Source of the DNA: JACVRW01 sp963764665
Lineage (GTDB): Bacteria > Actinomycetota > Thermoleophilia > Solirubrobacterales > Thermoleophilaceae
Reading direction: 5' to 3'
NCBI GenBank assembly: GCA_963764665.1
Contig: CAVXTL010000021.1
Coordinates: forward strand, 1 to 64,000
DNA length: 64,000 nucleotides
Shown here: piece by piece, positions 32,247 to 40,393 of the stretch
Position numbering within the stretch: position 1 is the first letter of the stretch
Layout: every line of letters starts with the position of its first letter
The notes under the pieces: model-generated
What the model was told of the DNA's origin: nothing
Database searches by the model: none
Seen by the model: only the letters and a program-made list of their open reading frames with translations
Position numbers and translations under genes: made by a program

Positions 32247-33409
32247 GGAGCACGCTGGCGGCAGCCGCCGCCCTCCTGGCGATCGCCGGCGGCGGCTGCT
32301 CGGTCGACGGCTCGGACGGGGAGCCGGCCCAGGCTCCCAGCGAGGTGTCCACCACCCGGGTGAAGGTGGTCGAAGGACTGGGAAGCCGAGGCGGGTTCGA
32401 TGCCAGCCAAATCTACGAGCGCCTGTCCACGGGCGTGGTCACCGTGATCTCGATCTTCGACGGCGGCGGCCTCCAGATCGGAGAGGACGGATCCGGCGGC
32501 CAGGGCTCGGGCTTCGTGCTCGACGGAGCCGGCTACGTGGCCACGAACGCCCACGTGGTCACCGGGGAGGACTCGAGCTCCGACCGGGCCGACCAGGTGT
32601 ACGTGGAGTTCTCCGACGGCAACCGGGTGGACGCGGAGATCCTCGGAGTCGACCTGAACGCGGACGTGGCGCTTCTCAAGGTCGATCCCGGCGGGCTCTC
32701 GCTCACCCCGCTCCGGCTCGGCACGTCCGCGAGCATCAGCGTCGGCGAGCCGGTGGCAGCCATCGGCAGCCCGTTCGGGGAGCGCCAGTCGCTCAGCGTC
32801 GGGGTGATCTCCGCGGTGGACCGGAACATCAGCTCGCTCACGCGCTTCGGCATCGGGGACGCCATCCAGACCGACGCCGCGATCAACCCCGGCAACTCGG
32901 GCGGCCCGCTGCTGGACGCCAAGGGCTCGGTGCTCGGGATCAACGCGCAGATCAAGACCAACTCGGGCGGCGGCGAGGGCGTGGGCTTCGCGATCCCGGT
33001 GGATGCGGTGCGCCGCTCCCTGCGCGAGCTGCGCGCCAAGGGACGCGTGGACTACGGCTATCTGGGCGTGACCACGATGTCGCTCTGGCCGCAGCTGGCC
33101 AGGCGGATCGGCGCCGACGGCACCGGCGGCGCGCTGGTACAGGACGTCGAGGAGGACAGCCCCGCCGAGCGCGCGGACCTGCGCGCCGGTGACGAGGAGA
33201 TCACCTTTCAGGGGCAGCCCCAGATCATGACCGGCGGCGACCTGATCCTCGCCGTGGACGGCGAGCAGCTCACGCGCAGCCACGACCTCACGGACATGAT
33301 CAGCACCTACGGCGCGGGCGACACGGTCACGCTCACCGTGCTGCGCGACGGCGAGCGCCGCGCGGTGAAGGTCGAGCTCGGGCGGCGGCCCGGCGGCTCC
33401 GGCAGCTGA
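32243..33409 (+). CDS. HtrA/DegP-type serine protease with PDZ domain
   Basis: This 388-residue protein has a hydrophobic N-terminal export segment with Cys at residue 19 (possible but non-ideal lipobox, AGGGC). The trypsin-like domain has an intact triad: His in TNAHVV (near 104), Asp in NADVALLKVD (near 141) and Ser in PGNSGGPL (near 219). A single PDZ domain follows (YLGVTTMSLWPQL, VEEDSPAERADLRAGD). It degrades or refolds damaged envelope proteins and may cut a regulator. Being the third gene of the two-component operon, it is probably both target and feedback element. Confidence 0.93.
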   Translation: MRSTLAAAAALLAIAGGGCSVDGSDGEPAQAPSEVSTTRVKVVEGLGSRGGFDASQIYERLSTGVVTVISIFDGGGLQIGEDGSGGQGSGFVLDGAGYVATNAHVVTGEDSSSDRADQVYVEFSDGNRVDAEILGVDLNADVALLKVDPGGLSLTPLRLGTSASISVGEPVAAIGSPFGERQSLSVGVISAVDRNISSLTRFGIGDAIQTDAAINPGNSGGPLLDAKGSVLGINAQIKTNSGGGEGVGFAIPVDAVRRSLRELRAKGRVDYGYLGVTTMSLWPQLARRIGADGTGGALVQDVEEDSPAERADLRAGDEEITFQGQPQIMTGGDLILAVDGEQLTRSHDLTDMISTYGAGDTVTLTVLRDGERRAVKVELGRRPGGSGS

Positions 33410-33431
33410 ACGCGCCCGGCGCGATTCTCGC

Positions 33432-33437
33432 TATGTT
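33432..33437 (+). promoter_or_regulatory. Putative -10 box (TATGTT), leaderless
   Basis: TATGTT ends 6 nt before the GTG at 33444, 22 bp after the HtrA stop. It suggests a separate promoter for the RsbW-like gene. Confidence 0.45.
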
Positions 33438-33443
33438 GAGGGC

Positions 33444-33839
33444 GTGGCGGAGGTGCCCAACGTGGCTGACGGTCGCGATGTCTCGTTGACCATTCCGGCC
33501 CGACCCGATTATCTCGTGCTGGCCCGGCTGGCCCTGTCCGCCGTATGCCGCCTCACCCCGCTCTCGCCCGAGGAGGTGGCGGACCTCAAGCTGGCCATCA
33601 CCGAGGCGGCCAACGACTTCGTGGACGACGGCCGCTCGCTCGAGGACGAGTCGCGGGTGAACTTCAACTTCCGCCTGCTCGACGACCGCCTGCTCATGGA
33701 CCTCGACGGCCCTGCGAGCCCGGTGGCCGCGATGGAGCAGGAGCTCAGCCGGGCGATCATCGACGCCACGGTTGACGAGTGCGCTTTCGGGGACCAGCAC
33801 ACGCGCCTGGTGAAGTACCTGTCTGACCGCGCAGAGTAG
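33444..33839 (+). CDS. RsbW-like anti-sigma/serine kinase (HATPase_c_2)
   Basis: This 131-residue single GHKL ATPase domain has the N-box DLKLAITEAANDFVDDG and the start LTIPARPDYLVLARLALSAV, typical of anti-sigma regulatory kinases. The usual G1/G2 nucleotide boxes (DxGxG, GxGxxG) are weak or missing after LLDDRLLMDLDG, so ATP binding may be altered. Such proteins hold a sigma factor or phosphorylate a STAS antagonist. A STAS protein is encoded at 49198. No sigma gene is adjacent. Confidence 0.8.
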   Translation: MAEVPNVADGRDVSLTIPARPDYLVLARLALSAVCRLTPLSPEEVADLKLAITEAANDFVDDGRSLEDESRVNFNFRLLDDRLLMDLDGPASPVAAMEQELSRAIIDATVDECAFGDQHTRLVKYLSDRAE

Positions 33840-33852
33840 GCTCCGCGCGCCC

Positions 33853-35088
33853 ATGCTCCAGCCGATCGCCGTAGGCCATAAGAGCCTGGCCGATTACACC
33901 CACCTCGCCGGAAAGCCGCTGGTGGAGGACATCCGGGAGCTGGCCAAGGAACTCGAGGGACTCAAGGTCCTCCATCTCTCCGCCACCGCGTTCGGCGGCG
34001 GCGTGTCGGAGATCCTCTACACGCTGATCCCCCTGATGAACGACGTGGGGATCGAGGCCGAGTGGCAGGTGATGCTCGGGCGCGAGGAGTTCTACAACGT
34101 CACGAAGCGCCTTCACAACGCGCTCCAGGGCAATCCCGACTCCCTGAGCGAGGACGAGTGGAAGATCTTCGAGCGCTTCAACGCGCTCAACGCCACCGAG
34201 ATCTCGAGCGGATGGGACGTGATCATCGTGCACGACCCGCAACCCGCCGGGATCCGCCAGCACGTGCCCGAGAAGGGCAGCCGCTGGATCTGGCGCTGCC
34301 ACATCGACCTGTCCACGCCCAACCCGGATGCCACCGAGCACCTGGTGCCGCTCGTGGGCGAGTACGACAACACGGTGTTCCATCTCCGGGACTACGTGCC
34401 CGACGGGATGGACGCCGACGGCGACGGCGTTCGGATCTGCCCTCCCGCGATCGATCCTCTCTCGCCCAAGAACATGGCGCTCTCACCCGAGGACGCCGCC
34501 TTCGTCTGCGACCAGTTCGGGATCGACGTGGACCGCCCGCTGCTGTGCCAGGTGTCGCGCTTCGATCCCTGGAAGGACCCGATGGGGGTGATCGACGCCT
34601 ATCGCGTCGTGAAGGCCGAGCTGCCCGAGGTCCAGCTGGCGCTGGTGGGCTCGATGGCGCTGGACGACCCGGAGGGCTGGGAGTTCTTCAACTCGACGAT
34701 GGCCTACGCCGACGCCGATCCGGACATCCACATCCTCAACAACCTGAACAACGTCGGGGCGATCGAGGTGAACGCGTTCCAGTCCCAGGCCGACGTGGTG
34801 ATCCAGAAGTCCACCCGCGAGGGCTTCGGCCTCACGGTCTCGGAGGCGCTCTGGAAGGCGCGTCCGTTCATCGGCGGCGACGTGGGCGGCATCCCGCTGC
34901 AGGTCCAGGACGGTGAGACGGGGTTCCTGGTGAGCACCCCCGAGGAGTGCGCCGACCGCTCGCTGCGAATACTGCGCGAGCCCGATCTCGGCAAGCGGCT
35001 CGGGCGCAGCGGCAAGGAGCACGTCAGGCGGAACTTCCTCACGCCCCGCCTGTTGCGCGACTGGCTGCGTATCTTCCAAGAGCGATGA
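33853..35088 (+). CDS. treT: Trehalose synthase of the TreT type (GT4)
   Basis: This 411-residue enzyme matches TreT, which joins NDP-glucose and glucose to trehalose reversibly. Landmarks are KVLHLSATAFGGGVSEILYT, the central DVIIVHDPQPAGIRQ and WIWRCHIDLSTPNPDA, the donor-domain QVSRFDPWKDPMGVIDAYR, and the EX7E motif STREGFGLTVSEALWKARP. These strings are distinctive for TreT and trehalose-phosphorylase-like GT4 enzymes. It overlaps otsA by ATGA, so two different trehalose-forming glycosyltransferases are co-expressed. Confidence 0.85.
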   Translation: MLQPIAVGHKSLADYTHLAGKPLVEDIRELAKELEGLKVLHLSATAFGGGVSEILYTLIPLMNDVGIEAEWQVMLGREEFYNVTKRLHNALQGNPDSLSEDEWKIFERFNALNATEISSGWDVIIVHDPQPAGIRQHVPEKGSRWIWRCHIDLSTPNPDATEHLVPLVGEYDNTVFHLRDYVPDGMDADGDGVRICPPAIDPLSPKNMALSPEDAAFVCDQFGIDVDRPLLCQVSRFDPWKDPMGVIDAYRVVKAELPEVQLALVGSMALDDPEGWEFFNSTMAYADADPDIHILNNLNNVGAIEVNAFQSQADVVIQKSTREGFGLTVSEALWKARPFIGGDVGGIPLQVQDGETGFLVSTPEECADRSLRILREPDLGKRLGRSGKEHVRRNFLTPRLLRDWLRIFQER

Positions 35089-36563
35089 CCTCCGACACAC
35101 CGCTCGTTCTCGTCTCGAATCGCGGGCCCGCGACATTCGAGCGGGACGAGGACGGCAACATCGCCCCGCGCCGGGGCGGCGGCGGCCTCGTCACCGCGCT
35201 CACCGGGCTCGTGCACCACCGCGAGGCGGTGTGGGTGGCCTCGGCGATGACCGACGAGGACATCGAGGTCAGCCGCCAGCACGGCGGCGGCAGCTTCGAG
35301 ATGGAGCTCGACGAGGCGCAGTACCGGCTCCGGCTCGTGGAGAGCGACCCCGAGGCCTACGACCGCTTCTACAACGTCGTGGCCAACCCGATGCTGTGGT
35401 TCATCCAGCACTACCTCTGGGACCTCTCGAACGCGCCCGACATCCGCCGGCACGAGGTCGAGGCATACGAGCAGGGCTACTGCCGGGTGAACCAGGACCT
35501 CGCCGAGGCCGTGCTGGAGGAGGTGGAGTCTCAGTCGAGCGCCGTGGTGATGCTCCACGACTACCACCTCTACACCGCGCCCAAGTTCATCCGCCGGGCG
35601 CGTCCCGACCTCTTCCTCCACCACTTCGTCCACATCCCGTGGACCCAGCCCGACGCCTGGCGCGTGCTGCCCGCGGACATCCGCGAGGACATCTACGAGG
35701 GGATCCTGTCCAACGACATCATCGCCTTCCACACGCGCTCCTACAAACGCAACTTCCTGCTCTGCTGCCGCGACCTGTTCGATCTTGACGTGGACGACGA
35801 GGCCGGGATCGTGCACTTCGAGGGCCGCGAGGTGTGGGTGCGCTCCTACCCGCTGCCGATCTCGGCCGAGGCCTTCCGCCACAACGCGCAGCGCCCCGCT
35901 GTCCACGAGTACGGACGCGAGATCCTGCGCCGGCGCCGCGAGCACCTGCTGCTGCGGGTGGACCGCGCCGACCTCTCGAAGAACATCCTGCGCGGCTTCA
36001 CGGCCTTCGACCTCTTCCTCGAGCAGCATCCTGAGTTCGCAGAGCACGTGACGTTCATCGCGCACCTGATCCCCTCGCGCCAGGACGTGCCGGAGTACGC
36101 CGAGTACCTCGAGCGGATCGAGGCTCTCGTGGCCGTGGTCAACCACCGCCACGGCACGACCGACTGGATGCCGATCGAGCTGCGGCTGCGCGAGAACCTC
36201 GAGGAGGCGATCGCCGCCTACAAGCACTACGACCTCCTGATGGTCAACGCGATGTTCGACGGGATGAACCTGATCGCGAAGGAGGGGCCGCTCGTGAACG
36301 AGCGCAACGGCGTGTCGCTCCTCAGCGAGAACACGGGCGCCCACGAGGAGCTGGCCGAGTTCGCGCTGTCGGTCAACCCGTTCGACGTCCAGGAGCAGGC
36401 CGACGCGATCCACCGCGCCCTCACCATGTCCGCCGAGGAGCGCTCCTGGCGCGCACAGGGCCTCAAGCGGATCGTGACCGCGCGCGACCCGGGCGACTGG
36501 GTGGACGACCAGCTGGCGGACATCGAAGCGAAGCGCATGGGCCGCGCGCCCGTCCGGTCCTAG
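35085..36563 (+). CDS. otsA: Trehalose-6-phosphate synthase-like GT20 enzyme
   Basis: This protein is 492 residues from the ATG at 35085. The GT20 N-terminal loop is LVLVSNRGPATFERDEDGN with RRGGGGLVTAL. VVMLHDYHLYTAPKFI, HHFVHIPWTQPDAWRVLP and NDIIAFHTRSYKRNFL follow, and the donor end has MVNAMFDGMNLIAKEGPLVN and SENTGAHEEL. It joins a nucleotide-activated glucose to glucose-6-phosphate. No trehalose-phosphate phosphatase (otsB) is in the window, so the phosphatase must be elsewhere or the product differs (GT20 also includes glucosylglycerol-phosphate and valienol-type synthases). It is translationally coupled to treT. Confidence 0.85.
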   Translation: MTSDTPLVLVSNRGPATFERDEDGNIAPRRGGGGLVTALTGLVHHREAVWVASAMTDEDIEVSRQHGGGSFEMELDEAQYRLRLVESDPEAYDRFYNVVANPMLWFIQHYLWDLSNAPDIRRHEVEAYEQGYCRVNQDLAEAVLEEVESQSSAVVMLHDYHLYTAPKFIRRARPDLFLHHFVHIPWTQPDAWRVLPADIREDIYEGILSNDIIAFHTRSYKRNFLLCCRDLFDLDVDDEAGIVHFEGREVWVRSYPLPISAEAFRHNAQRPAVHEYGREILRRRREHLLLRVDRADLSKNILRGFTAFDLFLEQHPEFAEHVTFIAHLIPSRQDVPEYAEYLERIEALVAVVNHRHGTTDWMPIELRLRENLEEAIAAYKHYDLLMVNAMFDGMNLIAKEGPLVNERNGVSLLSENTGAHEELAEFALSVNPFDVQEQADAIHRALTMSAEERSWRAQGLKRIVTARDPGDWVDDQLADIEAKRMGRAPVRS

Positions 36564-36961
36564 CCCGGATCGGGTGTGAACTCACCGTGGAGCGGCGGCG
36601 CGGGCGGCGCCGGCAGCGGCCGCCATTGACGCGTCGGCTGGGAGGGGCTCAGCTCCGGCGCGGTGGCCGGCTCGCGCGGTCGCCGCGGCCGGGCCGCGGG
36701 TCGCGGGCGGGAATGCTCGGCCCGATGCGGGCGTCGTATTGGCGGCGGGCGCTCACGGTGCGCTCTGGCCGGCCGCGGGCTGTCCGGGACGGCCTGCCGC
36801 CAGGGCCGCTCGGCCACGCCGCTCACCGGCTCTGAGCGGCAGCCGCGCCCGCCCGAGGCGATCAGCAGGCCGGCGGCGAGCAGCGCGGTCAGCCGTCCGA
36901 GGTTGACCCATCGCATCCGGCGCAGCAGCGCCGGCACACCGCTTGCCCGCCGCCGGTCCAC
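36560..36961 (-). CDS. Putative small membrane-anchored Pro-rich protein
   Basis: The 510-bp gap after otsA contains this minus-strand ORF (133 codons; the ATG at 36916 gives 118). It encodes a single hydrophobic segment (LTALLAAGLLIASGG) then a Pro/Arg-rich tail (RPAARPRRPREPATAPEL). The hydrophobic start followed by a low-complexity tail is plausible for an anchored or secreted peptide, but in DNA this GC-rich Pro/Arg-rich frames arise by chance. The rest of the gap (36962-37074) holds the palindromic repeat and the rpsF promoter region. Confidence 0.4.
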   Translation of the reverse strand: MDRRRASGVPALLRRMRWVNLGRLTALLAAGLLIASGGRGCRSEPVSGVAERPWRQAVPDSPRPARAHRERPPPIRRPHRAEHSRPRPAARPRRPREPATAPELSPSQPTRQWRPLPAPPAPPLHGEFTPDPG

Positions 36962-37025
36962 AGGCCCGTTAAGGCGGTCGTGCGCCTCGTTCGCCCCGCA
37001 TTCGGACGCGATATCGCTATTCGTC

Positions 37026-37058
37026 CGGTGCGCAGCCGGCCAAGCCGGCTGCTTCCGC
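37026..37058 (-). repeat. 33-bp palindromic repeat, copy 1 of 3
   Basis: On the minus strand the element has arms GCAGCCGGC/GCCGGCTGC around a 3-nt loop (hairpin 37032-37052), flanked by GCGGAA and GCACCG. It differs by one base (in the loop) from the copy at 53469 over all 33 nt. Here it lies just upstream of the rpsF -10 candidate. Confidence 0.8.
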
Positions 37059-37064
37059 TATCGT
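37059..37064 (+). promoter_or_regulatory. Putative -10 box (TATCGT) for the rpsF-ssb-rpsR-rplI operon
   Basis: TATCGT is 10 nt before the ATG at 37075 and directly follows the palindromic repeat. There is no Shine-Dalgarno between it and the start. Confidence 0.4.
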
Positions 37065-37074
37065 GGCCCGCTCG

Positions 37075-37479
37075 ATGGCCGCTATTTACGACCTCATGTT
37101 GCTGATCGACCCGACCGCTCCCGACGAGCGGCGCGAGGCCGTGATCACCGAGGTCGAGACGATGATCCAGTCCGGCGGCGGCGAGATCGTCAGCTCGCAC
37201 GACTGGGGCCAGCGCCGGATGACCTTCGAGATCAATCACCGCCCCGAGGCCGAGTACCGGCTCTACCAGTTCACGGGCGAGCGGGATCTGCTCGAGCGCC
37301 TGGGCACGCGCCTGCGCATCCTCGACGGCCTGCTCCGGTTCCGCATCATCAAGGTGAAGCCCGGTCAGCCCACCCCGCCGCCCCCGGACCAGCAGTCCGC
37401 CCGGCGCCGGGACGAGCGCGACCAGAGCGACACCCGCGTGGCCGCCCGCGCCGCCGCGGACGCCCCGCCGCCCGAGTAG
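37075..37479 (+). CDS. rpsF: Ribosomal protein bS6
   Basis: This 134-residue protein starts MAAIYDLMLLIDPTAPDERR, the standard bS6 opening. DWGQRRMTFEINHRPEAEY and FRIIKVKPGQP complete the ferredoxin-like fold. The C-terminal 35 residues are an Arg/Asp/Pro-rich extension beyond the usual domain. It binds bS18 in the 30S platform, and rpsR follows two genes later. The ATG at 37075 is preferred over the GTG at 37063 from family alignment. Confidence 0.95.
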   Translation: MAAIYDLMLLIDPTAPDERREAVITEVETMIQSGGGEIVSSHDWGQRRMTFEINHRPEAEYRLYQFTGERDLLERLGTRLRILDGLLRFRIIKVKPGQPTPPPPDQQSARRRDERDQSDTRVAARAAADAPPPE

Positions 37480-37647
37480 CTGCGGCACCGCGGTTGCCTT
37501 TGCCGAGCACCGAGTGCGACGGCTTTGCCAAACACCCCGCACTTTCTGGCTACTTCTGGGCGCAAGAGCCCCCGACCGCCGCCCCCGTTTGTACTCTCGC
37601 TCGACAGCTATCGAGCCGTCCGGACAGACTTGGAAGGGAGCAGTTCA

Positions 37648-38106
37648 ATGGCAGCCACAAACATCAACAGGGTCGTAATAACGGGGAACCTCACCCGCGA
37701 CCCCGAGCTACGCAGCACCGGGGGCGGCACATCCGTGTGCAGCCTGCGCGTCGCGGTCAACACCCGCCGCAAGGACAACTCGACCGGAGAGTGGGTCGAC
37801 AAGCCCAACTACTTCGACGTCACGGTGTGGGGCATGCAGGGCGAGAACTGCGCCCAGTACCTCGCCAAGGGCCGCCCGGTGGCGGTCGACGGACGCCTCG
37901 AGTGGCGCGAGTGGCAGGACAAGGAAGGCAACAAGCGCCAGTCCGTGGATATCATTGCCGATTCCGTCCAGTTCCTCGGCTCCCGTGAGGGTGGCGAGAA
38001 CGGCGGCCGCTTCACGCCCCAGAGCGACGTTCCCGCGGATACCGGGGACTTCGAGCAGGCGCCGGTGGCCGCGGGCGGCTCGACGGACGACGACATCCCG
38101 TTTTGA
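37648..38106 (+). CDS. ssb: Single-stranded DNA-binding protein
   Basis: This protein is 152 residues from the ATG at 37648, preceded by ggaaggga. The OB fold opens INRVVITGNLTRDPELRS, continues VCSLRVAVNTRRKDNSTGEW and ends VDIIADSVQFLG. The acidic tip DDDIPF that binds partner proteins is intact, with a short Gly-rich linker. It coats single-stranded DNA in replication and repair. The 168 bp between rpsF and ssb hold no gene. Confidence 0.95.
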   Translation: MAATNINRVVITGNLTRDPELRSTGGGTSVCSLRVAVNTRRKDNSTGEWVDKPNYFDVTVWGMQGENCAQYLAKGRPVAVDGRLEWREWQDKEGNKRQSVDIIADSVQFLGSREGGENGGRFTPQSDVPADTGDFEQAPVAAGGSTDDDIPF

Positions 38107-38139
38107 TCCCGACGTAGCGAGCAGGCAGGAGCGAAAGCA

Positions 38140-38421
38140 GTGGCGAAGCAGCGAGGAGCCCCCACGCGTGACCGGAAGCGCGGTCGCGGTGGCAAGGGAG
38201 TGCCCGGAGGCGGACGGTTCAAGCCGTGCCCGTTCTGCCGGGAGAAGGTCGACATCGTCGACTACAAGGACGTGGGGGCCCTGCGTCGCGCGATCAGCGA
38301 CAAGGGCAAGATCCGCTCCTCGCGCGTCACCGGCGCCTGCCGGCGCCACCAGTCGCAGCTCGCCCGCGCGGTCAAGCGCGCGCGCGAACTCGGCCTCCTG
38401 CCTTACGTCGCCGACCGATGA
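38140..38421 (+). CDS. rpsR: Ribosomal protein bS18, zinc-binding (C+) form
   Basis: The GTG start gives 93 residues. A basic Gly-rich N-tail is followed by FKPCPFCREKVDIVDYKDV and SRVTGACRRHQSQLARAVKR. CPFC with the later Cys/His pair makes the C+ zinc-site version; many genomes also keep a C- paralogue for zinc starvation, not seen here. It pairs with bS6 in the 30S subunit. Confidence 0.95.
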   Translation: MAKQRGAPTRDRKRGRGGKGVPGGGRFKPCPFCREKVDIVDYKDVGALRRAISDKGKIRSSRVTGACRRHQSQLARAVKRARELGLLPYVADR

Positions 38422-38478
38422 CCGTGCCCACCCTCGCTCGTCGGCTACACCGGGCCCCGTTCGGCAAGGAAGCAGGCA

Positions 38479-38494
38479 GCGACGCGTGCGTCGC
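38479..38494. other. Perfect hairpin between rpsR and rplI
   Basis: GCGACGC-GT-GCGTCGC lies in the 118-bp rpsR-rplI spacer. There is no T-tract on either side, so it is not a clear terminator. It may be an RNA-processing or attenuation element. Confidence 0.35.
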
Positions 38495-38539
38495 ACGCGA
38501 GCGACCGATGACGCTGCCGAGCGTTGGTCCGGTTTAGCC

Positions 38540-38992
38540 GTGGCCCAGGCGATTCTGCTCGAGGACGTGGACACGCTCGGCGAGCGCGGTGCCGTGATCG
38601 ACGTCTCGCCGGGCTACCTGCGCAACTACCTCGTTCCGCGCAAGCTGGCCCAGATCGCCACTCCGGCCTCCATCGCCGAGTCCCAGCGGCGCATCGAGGC
38701 CGCGGAGCGCGCCGCCGAGGAGGCTGCCGCGAAGGCGGAGGAGACCGCGTCGCTACTGCGCAAGACCGTCCTCACGATCTCGCACCAGGCGGGCGATGAC
38801 GGGCGTCTGTTCGGCTCGGTGACCTCGCAGGAGATCGCCGACGCCGTTCGGCAGGCGCGCGGGGTGCGGCTCGACAAGCGGCGCATCCTGCTCACGGAGC
38901 CGATCCGGACGACCGGCACCCACATGGTGACCGTCGAGGTGGTGGACGGCGTGACCGCCGACATCAAGACGATCGTCACTCCGCAGGCATGA
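38540..38992 (+). CDS. rplI: Ribosomal protein bL9
   Basis: This protein is 150 residues from the GTG at 38540. The N-domain is AILLEDVDTLGERGAVIDVS then GYLRNYLVPRKLA, with the long connecting helix (ESQRRIEAAERAAEEAAAK) and C-domain DDGRLFGSVTSQEIADAV. It binds 23S rRNA near the L1 stalk. No Shine-Dalgarno is evident. The gene ends 3 bp before dnaB. Confidence 0.95.
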   Translation: MAQAILLEDVDTLGERGAVIDVSPGYLRNYLVPRKLAQIATPASIAESQRRIEAAERAAEEAAAKAEETASLLRKTVLTISHQAGDDGRLFGSVTSQEIADAVRQARGVRLDKRRILLTEPIRTTGTHMVTVEVVDGVTADIKTIVTPQA

Positions 38993-38995
38993 CCG

Positions 38996-40393
38996 GTGGC
39001 TGTCGCCGCCCCGCCTGACTCGGCAGGCAGCGTCCCTCCGCACAACGAGGAGGCCGAGGCCTCGGTACTCGGAGCGATCCTGCTCACAGAGCAGGCGCTC
39101 GACGGTGTGCTGCTCGAGGTGGGTCTGAAGGCCGACCACTTCTACAGGCCACGCCACCAGCTCATCTTCGGCTCGATGATCCACCTGAAGGAGAAGGCGG
39201 AGCCCGAGGCCGTGGACGCGCTCACCGTCTGCGACGACCTGCGCCGGGCGGGCCAGCTCGAGGAGGCCGGCGGCGAGGCCTACGTGCACTCACTGCCCAC
39301 GGTCGTGCCCGCCGTCGGCGCGGTCATGCACTACGCGCGCATCGTGCACGACCACGCGCTCCTGCGCAGCCTCCTCTCTGCCACGCGCGACATCCAGGGC
39401 GAGGTGCTGGCCCACCGCGGCGAGCCGCGCGAGCTGATCGAGCGCGCCGAGGCGGCGCTGTTTCGCATCGGCCACGACGGTGGCAGCGCGGAGATGCGCA
39501 CGATCGAGGCCGTTCTCCACGAGGAGATCGACAAGCTCGAGGAGCTTTCCCGCAAGGACGTGGGCCTCACCGGGGTGCCGTCCGGATTCGCGGACCTCGA
39601 CAGCCTGACCGGCGGGTTCCAGCCCGGCAACCTGATCGTCGTGGCGGCTCGCCCCTCGATGGGCAAGAGCACCCTCGCCACCAACATCGCGGAGAACGCG
39701 GCCATCGACCATGGCGTGCCGGTGGCGCTGTTCTCGCTCGAGATGTCGGAGACTGAGCTGGCCCACCGCTTCATCGCCTCTCAGGCCAAGGTCTCCAGTG
39801 ACGAGCTGCGAAAGGGCCGCGTCCGCGGCGATCGCTGGCCCAAGGTCCTGAATGCCACCGAGAAGCTCGCCAGCTCGCCCATCTTCCTGGACGACTCGAG
39901 CGACATCGGGGTGCTCGAGATGCGCGCCAAGGCGCGCCGCCTGGCCGCCCGCAGCGGGCTCGGCCTGCTCGTCGTGGACTATCTCCAGCTGGTCCGCGCC
40001 GACACCCGCTCGGACAGCCGCGTGGAGCAGGTGGGCCAGATCAGCCGTGGACTCAAGATCCTCGCCCGGGAGCTGGAGATACCGGTGATCGCCGTGTCGC
40101 AGCTCTCGCGCGCCGTGGAGAGCCGCAACCCGCCGATCCCGATGCTCTCCGACCTTCGCGAGAGCGGCCAGCTCGAGCAGGACGCGGACCTCGTGATGTT
40201 CGTCTACCGCGAGGAGTACTACCTCAAGGAGGAGTCCGAGCGTCCCGGGGAGGCCGACGTGATCATCGCGAAGCACAGGAACGGCCCGATCGGCCAGGTC
40301 GCGCTGAGCTTCCAGTCCCGCTACCCCCGCTTCATGACGCTGCTCCGCGACCGCACGGCCGACGCGGGCGCGCCCCACAACGGAGCCGGCTGA
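38996..40393 (+). CDS. dnaB: Replicative DNA helicase DnaB
   Basis: The 465-residue product has a normal two-domain DnaB architecture. The N-domain is PHNEEAEASVLGAILL. The RecA-like domain has Walker A ARPSMGKST, Walker B LLVVDYLQL, GQISRGLKILAREL and SQLSRAVESR, and the Arg finger region near AKHRNGPIG. No intein interrupts the P-loop. It unwinds the fork as a hexamer. The stop overlaps the loader gene by one base (TGATG). Confidence 0.95.
   Translation: MAVAAPPDSAGSVPPHNEEAEASVLGAILLTEQALDGVLLEVGLKADHFYRPRHQLIFGSMIHLKEKAEPEAVDALTVCDDLRRAGQLEEAGGEAYVHSLPTVVPAVGAVMHYARIVHDHALLRSLLSATRDIQGEVLAHRGEPRELIERAEAALFRIGHDGGSAEMRTIEAVLHEEIDKLEELSRKDVGLTGVPSGFADLDSLTGGFQPGNLIVVAARPSMGKSTLATNIAENAAIDHGVPVALFSLEMSETELAHRFIASQAKVSSDELRKGRVRGDRWPKVLNATEKLASSPIFLDDSSDIGVLEMRAKARRLAARSGLGLLVVDYLQLVRADTRSDSRVEQVGQISRGLKILARELEIPVIAVSQLSRAVESRNPPIPMLSDLRESGQLEQDADLVMFVYREEYYLKEESERPGEADVIIAKHRNGPIGQVALSFQSRYPRFMTLLRDRTADAGAPHNGAG

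Noticed and set aside
38226..38537. Additional ORF across rpsR and the rplI spacer
   Set aside because: Alternate frame of rpsR with no family resemblance.
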